Source: Aldrovandia affinis
Taxonomy: Eukaryota > Chordata > Actinopteri > Notacanthiformes > Halosauridae
Length of the DNA stretch: 64,000 nucleotides
Reading direction: 5' to 3'
Assembly: GCA_029706075.1 (NCBI GenBank)
Contig: JAINUG010000200.1
Coordinates: 434,001-498,000 of the forward strand
Of the stretch, positions 56,915-64,000 are shown one piece after another. Position numbers and translations under genes: made by a program. Numbering within the stretch: the stretch's first letter is position 1; each line of letters opens with the position of its first letter. The notes under the pieces are model-generated. The model saw only the letters and a program-made list of their open reading frames with translations. It did not search any database and was not told the DNA's origin.

Positions 56915-57626
56915 CAGAGTCACCATACAGAGTCACCACTGTACCATCCACATCCGTACAGAGTCACCATACAGAGTCACCACTGTACCATCCACATCCG
57001 TACAGAGTCACCATACAGAGTCACCACTGTACCATCCACATCACAGTCACCACTGTACCATCCACATCCAGAGTCACCATACAGAGTCACCACTGTACCA
57101 TCCACATCCGTGCAGAGTCACCACAGAGTCACCACTGTACCATCCACATCCGTACAGAGTCACCATACAGAGTCACCACTGTACCATCCACATCCGTACA
57201 GAGTCACCATACAGAGTCACCACTGTACCATCCGCATCCGTACAGAGTCACCATACAGAGTCACCACTGTACCATCCACATCCGTACAGAGTCACCATAC
57301 AGAGTCACCACTGTACCATCCGCATCCGTACAGAGTCACCATACAGAGTCACCACTGTACCATCCACATCCGTACAGAGTCACCATACAGAGTCACCACT
57401 GTACCATCCACATCCGTACAGAGTCACCATACAGAGTCACCACTGTACCATCCGCATCCGTACAGAGTCACCATACAGAGTCACCACTGTACCATCCACA
57501 TCCGTACAGAGTCACCACTGTACCATCCACATCCGTACAGAGTCACCATACAGAGTCACCACTGTACCATCCACATCCGTACAGAGTCACCATACAGAGT
57601 CACCACTGTACCATCCGCATCCGTGC
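56915..57626. repeat. 44-bp minisatellite, about 17 copies
   Basis: Tandem units consist of CAGAGTCACCATA followed by CAGAGTCACCACTGTACC and ATCCACATCCGTA, with occasional C-to-G changes (CCGCATCC) and short deletion variants. Since 44 is not a multiple of three and no unit has a stop in any forward frame, all three forward frames stay open. The long Thr/His/Pro/Ser-rich frames are artefacts. Confidence 0.94.
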
Positions 57627-57639
57627 AAATAGCATTGAG

Positions 57640-59930
57640 TCTGAAGTAAGTGTATTCCTGATGTGCTCACCTGCAAGCCAGTAACTGTTCCTCATACTCC
57701 AGAACACACAATACTACAGTACAGAAGAGCTAGCACTAATCGGAGGAGAGGCGTAACACTGACAGGAACTGGTACCCTGTGGGTGCCTGGCATGGCACAT
57801 GAGGAAGTGATGCAGCAGTAACCCAAGGAACAGTTCAAATAAACCCCAATTGTCTGTCGTCCCTCATAAATATGCCTGCTGCTGGTATAGATGTTTGTCT
57901 GTGACACTGTAGAGTTGTTCTCTGTTGTGTGATTTTGTTTGAGTTCATCCAGCATGCTGTTTTAAGGCCTTGCCAATACCATACCTAACAACAAGAGCAG
58001 ACACCAGCTGTCAGTCATGAGTAAGATATATCAATGCACCGGTAGATAAACCGCTCAGGCATTAAGGCAGTGCACCCAAGGGGAGCTGGATGTCAGTACG
58101 GTCACTTTACTTTGCACTACTGATATTTATCAACCTCAAAGAGTGTTCACCAGAGACAGGTCTCCTATATCCAAAGGAACAATTCCAGCATCCACAGCTG
58201 AAATTGTGTGACTTTGTCATTGTGCTGTTTAGTGAATATATTTGTTCTGACATTTACTACATGCAGTAGATCTTCAAATGTATTGCGTATTGTTGAATCT
58301 GCATAGAGACATACCTTTGATTATTCTGCTCTCCAATTAAAGCATGCACACCAAAAATGGGCTCCATCGGAAATTAAATGTCTAGTACAAATTAAACGGA
58401 TAATATTATTTTAACTTTTAGTATTTTGGCATTGCATTTACAGGTGTAAGGCATTGGTTCTGAAATTGTCCACCTTTCTCGTAGTTTGTTTTCAGACAAA
58501 GCTATCAAATTCTGTTACAGTTGGTTTCAGCTTTGGCTTGCTATTCCAAATAAGTCTCATGTGAACTCAAGAATGGAATCAACCTGTGTTTGTGTGTGTG
58601 TGTGTGTGTGTTATCCTGCAAGGTGAGAAGTAAGACGTATTCATACGGTCATTGTTCATATGGAGTACCCATATGGTCACTCCAGAGCCTTCCTATGTTC
58701 CATGTGCAGCACTGTCATGTGATGTGAACTGCCTTGCCTTGAAACAGTGCTTGACCTCTTTCATGATGAAGGCTGGGATTCATCTTTAAACACTGTCTGG
58801 GTTTCATCTGTTAACAAGCTGAGTCACCATCCTTATCCCAACAAGAAGTAATATACTACATTCATAAACAGTATATATGGTATGGAAACCAAACCAGTAT
58901 GAATGTTGTAGAAAAACATGAACCTAGCAGCAGTGACGTAGAGTAGAGCAAATCCCTTCCATCTGTATACTAGAATTAAATATTGTTGCATGCGCCATAA
59001 CTGAACTGTGTGCTGGACAGTAATCCTCTGTATCCAAAGGAAATCCTTTCAAGTGGCCAACGCTAACAATATTCGGATTACAGCATAAATGGAAAATGTA
59101 GCATCATTTTTATATATATATAGTACAATTTATTGTATTCTGATAGAACCTTTGTCATTAAGCTTGTGGAATTAAACAATGTCAGATGCATATTGGTAGG
59201 GTGGCGTGTTAGTAGTCTGTAGTAGTCTAAAAATGGCATAATCCATGATCTACTGAATACACATGGCCATCTCAGTGGTCCCCTAACTGCAAGGTGCCTG
59301 TGATACAGGTGAAATAGTGTAAAAGGAAAACCTGGGAATGACAAGCCTGCAATGTCTTTGCTATAGTGGTGAATGGTTCTACTGACTGAACAACCTGGGA
59401 GCCCAATTGAACCTATTGATATATAATAATTGTTAATTAACAATCTATTGTTAATTAACAATGTACATCAAATACATTTCTCATCCCTAATAAACTACCA
59501 AATTGACCAAATAACAGCATAGCTCTGCAGCCACATTTGTCCATATCTCCTTCAAAGTACCATGAAAAACGAGGAGAGATTCATTACAATCCTGAGCTAC
59601 TGACTTCTGTGTAGAACTGATATTTGGAACCAGGTGTTTTCAGAGACATCTAGATGCAAAGGCTTCATCTGTTCTGCTAAAAAAAAAGAACAAATTAAGG
59701 AAGTGAACTCTTTCAATTCAGATTGCGTGAGTGCACACAAAGATAGGCACATTGTATGTGATTACATCAATAAAATCTCTCTGGGCTGCGCATGTGTACA
59801 TGTGCTTTTAATTTGACATTACCCATTACAGCAGGGCTTTTCAGCTTTGGCGCTGGTGACTCACTGCATGTTCGTTTTCTTTGCAACTAATCAATACATT
59901 AAGTCTTATATACTCTGTATTACTCATTTT
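57640..59930. other. No gene recognised
   Basis: Intergenic sequence downstream of pfkp. A short (TG)n lies at 58589-58610. I see no exon with splice and coding support. Confidence 0.45.
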
Positions 59931-59954
59931 ACATTTACATTTTACATTTACATA

Positions 59955-60135
59955 TTAGGCATTTAGCAGACGCTCTTATCCGACTTACACAGTTTACATT
60001 TCTTTACATACAATCCATTTATACAGCTGGATACCCTGCTCAAGGGTACAACAGCAGTGCCCCACCTGGGAATTGAACCTGCAACCTCTGAGTTACAAGC
60101 CCAGCTCCCTAACCATTACACTACACTGCCAGCCA
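59955..60135 (-). repeat. tRNA-derived SINE, inverted
   Basis: Inverted tail GGCATTTAGCAGACGCTCTT, CTCAAGGGTACAACAGCAGT, B box GGGAATTGAACC and CTAACCATTACACTACACTG. It is close to 41955-42165 but with a short deletion in the body. Confidence 0.82.
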
Positions 60136-60689
60136 CTGGCCACAATTTTATTTAAGTTAAGCATGATACTTTTCTCAGGACACATGGATATTGATCAGAC
60201 ATGAATATACAGATTCATATTCTTTCACAATATAAAGTTATTATTATATACTGGTACGGCCGGTAAATTGTAATCATTCAGTATTTTCACAAATTGAGTT
60301 AACGGTGAGAAAGAACACATACAACAGACTTTCTCAATCTGGCTACATATTCAACCCAGTTACAGTTTATTGGCTATGCAATCTCTACCCAACATGATTC
60401 CACATGGCATCACTATAAACGGCAATTGCTTCTCAGCTGGCCTTCGTGGTTATATAAAGGTACATAATTAGTGTATTCTGCTTCTATAGGAATTGGCAAA
60501 CCTACTTAAGGGAAATACATTTCTATAAATATTTAATTTAACTAGATTGGGGGGGATAGAAAATGCTGACACTGCAGTTATATTCCAAACTGATTTCTGA
60601 TTGACTGCATTTAAATCATGGTGGGCTGCATTTCAGCTATACTGTGGTCTTCATTGGAACAAGCCAATAACATTCAACCCATTTGGGCC

Positions 60690-61030
60690 TCCGATAGTGT
60701 AGCGGTCTAACGCACCCGTATTGGCTGGTCCTTTAAGAGTGTGACCTGCCTATCAGGGTTCAAAACCAGACTGTACCAGACCAGCCCTGGTGGGGAGCCC
60801 CAATTGGGGGTGACGTTTGGCTGTCTTCCCCAGGGTGAGGGGAGAGGGAGAGCTGGCATGAGCTCGCCGAGGAGCGGTAGGGTGACCTCGTAAACAGGGT
60901 TGGGTGAGTCTCGGAGGAGGGAAACATTGCCTCAAGGTATTAGCTCGTCCTGCGGAGGCAAAATCAAAAAGAAATAAAGGGTATAATTGCCTACCGAATA
61001 GGGAGAAAATGGGGGGAAAACCCCCCAAAA
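60690..61030 (+). repeat. SINE-like repeat with tRNA-like head
   Basis: ATAGTGTAGCGGTCTAACGC and GGGTTCAAAACC resemble A and B boxes. GGCTGTCTTCCCCAGGGTGA follows, and the end reads ACCGAATAGGGAGAAAATGG. This is the longest copy of the family also seen at 36070 and 43265. Confidence 0.65.
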
Positions 61031-61039
61031 ACGAACTAT

Positions 61040-61772
61040 TATTAAAAAAACATTCAAAAACACTAATTTTCCATAGCGCATATGGCAGGGGCAAACCAGC
61101 AGATGGAAGCAAAGCACTGTTTTATACAAATCTGCTAGCCTATGCATAGTCAGTGTCTAGGGCCTTGAAACAGACAACAGGGATTTCTCCCAACAGATTG
61201 TACATACAACTCTGCTGCAGATATATTTTGGAGGTAAGAATTGTTGAAGTAGATTTAGAACGTGTATAGAAAGTGTTTTTTAGAGCATTTATCTAAAACA
61301 AATGCTTAGCCATAGCATGTTTTTGGTGTAAGCAATTTATTACTTATTGATTATATAGGAATGTTTTATGTTTGTTCTGTATCCCTTAGAAATTAAATAT
61401 TAATTTCATATTCCGCACAATATTAAATGAATAACCCACCAAGTGTAAAAGTGTATCCATTATATGTATATCTAAATACTGAATGTGTGGGTGAAAATGT
61501 AATACAACAGTACAATCTGGTATAACATTGATAGTCAATGCCCGTTTATATTGTCAGTTATTCTTGTCTGTTAACATGGTTGAGACCGGCGGAAGACTGA
61601 ATGCAGTTAAATGCTCTTCAATACAGTGTTTTGTGTGTCTAATTTCTTAAACGCAATATGTGTATCAGAAACCATGCATTTAACACAGAGTTTATTCCAA
61701 AAGCGATAATATAAAGCAGACATGCACACGCGCGCACACACACACACATACACATGTGCAAATGCGCACACA

Positions 61773-61813
<41 letters not shown>

Positions 61814-63480
61814 TTGTTTACTGCACATTAGGACTGACATAAAACATATGTTGTTAAACATCATATATGTACAATATCAACCATGAAATATTTAATAAGG
61901 CTGTGAAACCATAACCATGTTTTTATTTATCATTTGTGGATTTCAAGATGCTGGGGGCTTATGAAATGAGAATAATTATATAGCAGTGCTATACGTCTTT
62001 GACAACATCTATAAGGAATTCCATTACAATTTTGAACAATAATATATGTTTAAAGACGAGCCATTTAATCTAGTGATAAGAGTCAAAAAATGTTAGATAT
62101 TAAACGAAGAACTAAAATGGTCACAGATGTTCAAAAGATTATTTTATTAACAGAAACTGCAATTACCCTGGCTCAGAAAATCTATAGTCATTTCATTGAA
62201 TTAACAGGAGAGCACACGGCAAACAGCTTGACTTTAAAGGTATTGTGATTTTGTCAGACACAAATAGTCAAATCTTAGTGGAATGTGCTAATGTGGGGGG
62301 TTAAATGATGGGCCATTCGCTTCAGAACACACACTCATGCCTTGTCTTTGCAATAGTTTTTTTAATGATTTCCCCTTCATTGTAAAGGGCTTTCTCAGGT
62401 ATTTTTGCTTTGCCTGACTGAGGCCTCCCAGAAAATGCATTTAGCAAATCCAATAATTTGGGTTGATTTAAGAATGCAGAACTAGCTTGTGGGGTCATAT
62501 GCACAGAGGTAATCAATAGTAATTACCATTTCATTTCTTTCTCTCTCTGATTTAAATTACACACAGATTTGATCTCACTGGACTTATTAGGGGCAGATCA
62601 TTTAATACCACTTTCTAGTTATATATCAAAGCAAAATGTACATTTTTTAAACTTTATCTTTATTTGATAGCACATTCTCTTTTTTAAACATGAGACCAAT
62701 TAAATTCCAGTTAGATAAGTGAAACAGCATCGTAAATAAAATATTTAAACATGTTTTTATGGAATCTGTTCCCCAAAGCATGCATTCCCTCTAGGTCAAT
62801 ATGTTTTACATATGTATTTGAAGCCATAGAGAATAAACACAGAAACACAGAATAATCAGAAAGATTGATGTTTTATAATACTTGGATCCACTGAAATAAC
62901 AATGGTAATGAGTTTAATAATGAACCTTTGGTTATATTATTAATGAAAATGATGTATTACTTGTATTCTTTTCGATATTGTATGTGTGTCTGATGCGTTT
63001 GGAGAATAAACCATAATCAATAGACTAATGCAAGTACACATAAAGAAATGTATAACAGCGAACAGTTTATTTCAGTGAACTGTGTGCAACTAAACATATA
63101 CATTTACTGTATGGCAACCATGCATGGGAATATTGAAAGAAATCTGTTTGTTAATCTTTAATGATGGCCTAAAGTATGTGATTAATTAATCTCGATCTAG
63201 GACCATCAGTGAAAGGTTTGATTTAGTCCTTGATCAAGGCCAATTAGGGCCTGTGGAATGCCCCCAGTACAGTATGTGTAAGTTAACGGGTTAACCCAAT
63301 GAGCATCACACACTGCAATGCCAATCATACTTTGATACATTCATTATTCACATCACCGCCAGTAGCAGCACTAATGGTAAACCAAGAGCTATGTAAAACT
63401 TCAAATTCAGGTCTCAAAGTGAGATGTGTTATATACACAGGGCAAGTCCACAGTAAGCATTACAAGCATTCGTATACATA
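61040..63480. other. No gene recognised
   Basis: AT-rich intergenic sequence with an interrupted (CA)n tract at 61729-61812. No exon is supported. Confidence 0.5.
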
Positions 63481-63484
63481 TATA

Positions 63485-63921
63485 CACTACCGGTCAAAAG
63501 TTTTAGAACACCCCCTTTTTCCAGTTTTTACTGAAATTTAAGCAGTTCAAGTCCAGTGAATAACCTGAAATGGTACAAAGGTAAGCCGTAAACTGCCAGA
63601 GGTAAAAAAAAAAGGTTTAGGTTACCAAAAACTGAAAAATAATGTAAATTTCAGTTATAAAAAAGGCCCTTCTCAGGGAACAAGTAATGGGTTAACGTGG
63701 GTTAACAGTCACTCTGTGCAAGTCGCCGACTCTGCATACAGCAAAAGAGCCCCAGACCATTACGCTTCCTCCTCCATGTTTGGCAGTTGGCGTCACACAC
63801 TGAGGAACCATCCTTTTGCCTACTTGATGGTGTACAAAAACCCTGCGTGATGAACCAAAGATTTCAAATTTTGATTCATCGGTCCATAAGACCTTCTTCC
63901 AGTCTTCAGTAGTCTTCAGTA

Positions 63922-63924
<3 letters not shown>
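63485..63924 (-). mobile_element. Deleted Tc1-like element
   Basis: It starts CACTACCGGTCAAAAGTTTT and ends near GTAGTG before a TA run. The interior has inverted transposase segments (GAGCCCCAGACCATTACGCT, CCTCCATGTTTGGCAG). The coding region is internally deleted. Confidence 0.7.
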
Positions 63925-63956
<32 letters not shown>

Positions 63957-64000
63957 TTTTGTGTGAGAAGGGTTTGTGGTGCGTTTGACTATGCTGAGAA

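Noticed and set aside
56671-57684. A 337-codon forward frame rich in Thr, His, Ser and Pro
   Set aside because: It is produced by the 44-bp minisatellite, which lacks stops in all three forward frames; it has no splice or family support.

Overview
The window is nuclear DNA from a ray-finned fish, most likely a teleost. It is AT-rich and vertebrate-like, with small exons in long introns. It carries typical fish repeats: Tc1-like and hAT DNA transposons, tRNA-derived SINEs with an L2-type tail, Rex/CR1-like and L1/Tx1-like LINEs, Ty3/gypsy fragments, and long CA/TG and TA microsatellites. I cannot name the species.

Two protein-coding genes can be supported, both on the + strand. The first (about 13.1-15.2 kb) is a 175-residue secreted helical cytokine in five phase-0 coding exons behind a non-coding first exon. 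Its C-terminal exon carries CAWE, as in type I interferons. Its promoter has an NF-kB-like site, an ISRE-like site and a TATA box in compact order. I read it as an interferon-family gene, type I-like or possibly the fish type IV (IFN-upsilon) class; the subtype is not settled. The second gene (22.5-55.5 kb, with poly(A) signals near 56.0-56.2 kb) is a complete platelet-type 6-phosphofructokinase (pfkp). Its 22 coding-exon positions add up to 2361 nt, or 786 residues plus stop.

The most interesting feature is that pfkp has two separate pairs of tandemly duplicated, equal-length, phase-0 exons that look mutually exclusive. Exon 8a/8b (96 nt each) covers the fructose-6-phosphate-binding AEGA segment of the N-terminal catalytic half. 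Exon 16a/16b (153 nt each) covers the T(V/I)SNN segment of the C-terminal half, part of the fructose-2,6-bisphosphate effector site. In each pair one copy resembles vertebrate PFKP (8b, 16a) and the other resembles PFKL (8a, 16b). One gene could therefore encode four enzymes, from an all-P-like to a partly L-like form. The intron between 16a and 16b holds a (CA)n tract and a long C/U-rich tract, plausible binding sites for splicing regulators.

Layout: 1-13.0 kb, no gene seen, with hAT foldback and nested hAT/LINE insertions and a Ty3/gypsy RT relic; 13.0-15.3 kb, interferon-like gene; 15.3-21.7 kb, Tc1 and L1/Tx1 relics; 21.8-56.2 kb, pfkp, whose introns hold an antisense Rex/CR1-like LINE, a 1.27-kb hAT element, SINEs and a 30-bp minisatellite; 56.2-64 kb, no gene seen, with a 44-bp minisatellite, SINEs and a terminal Tc1 derivative.
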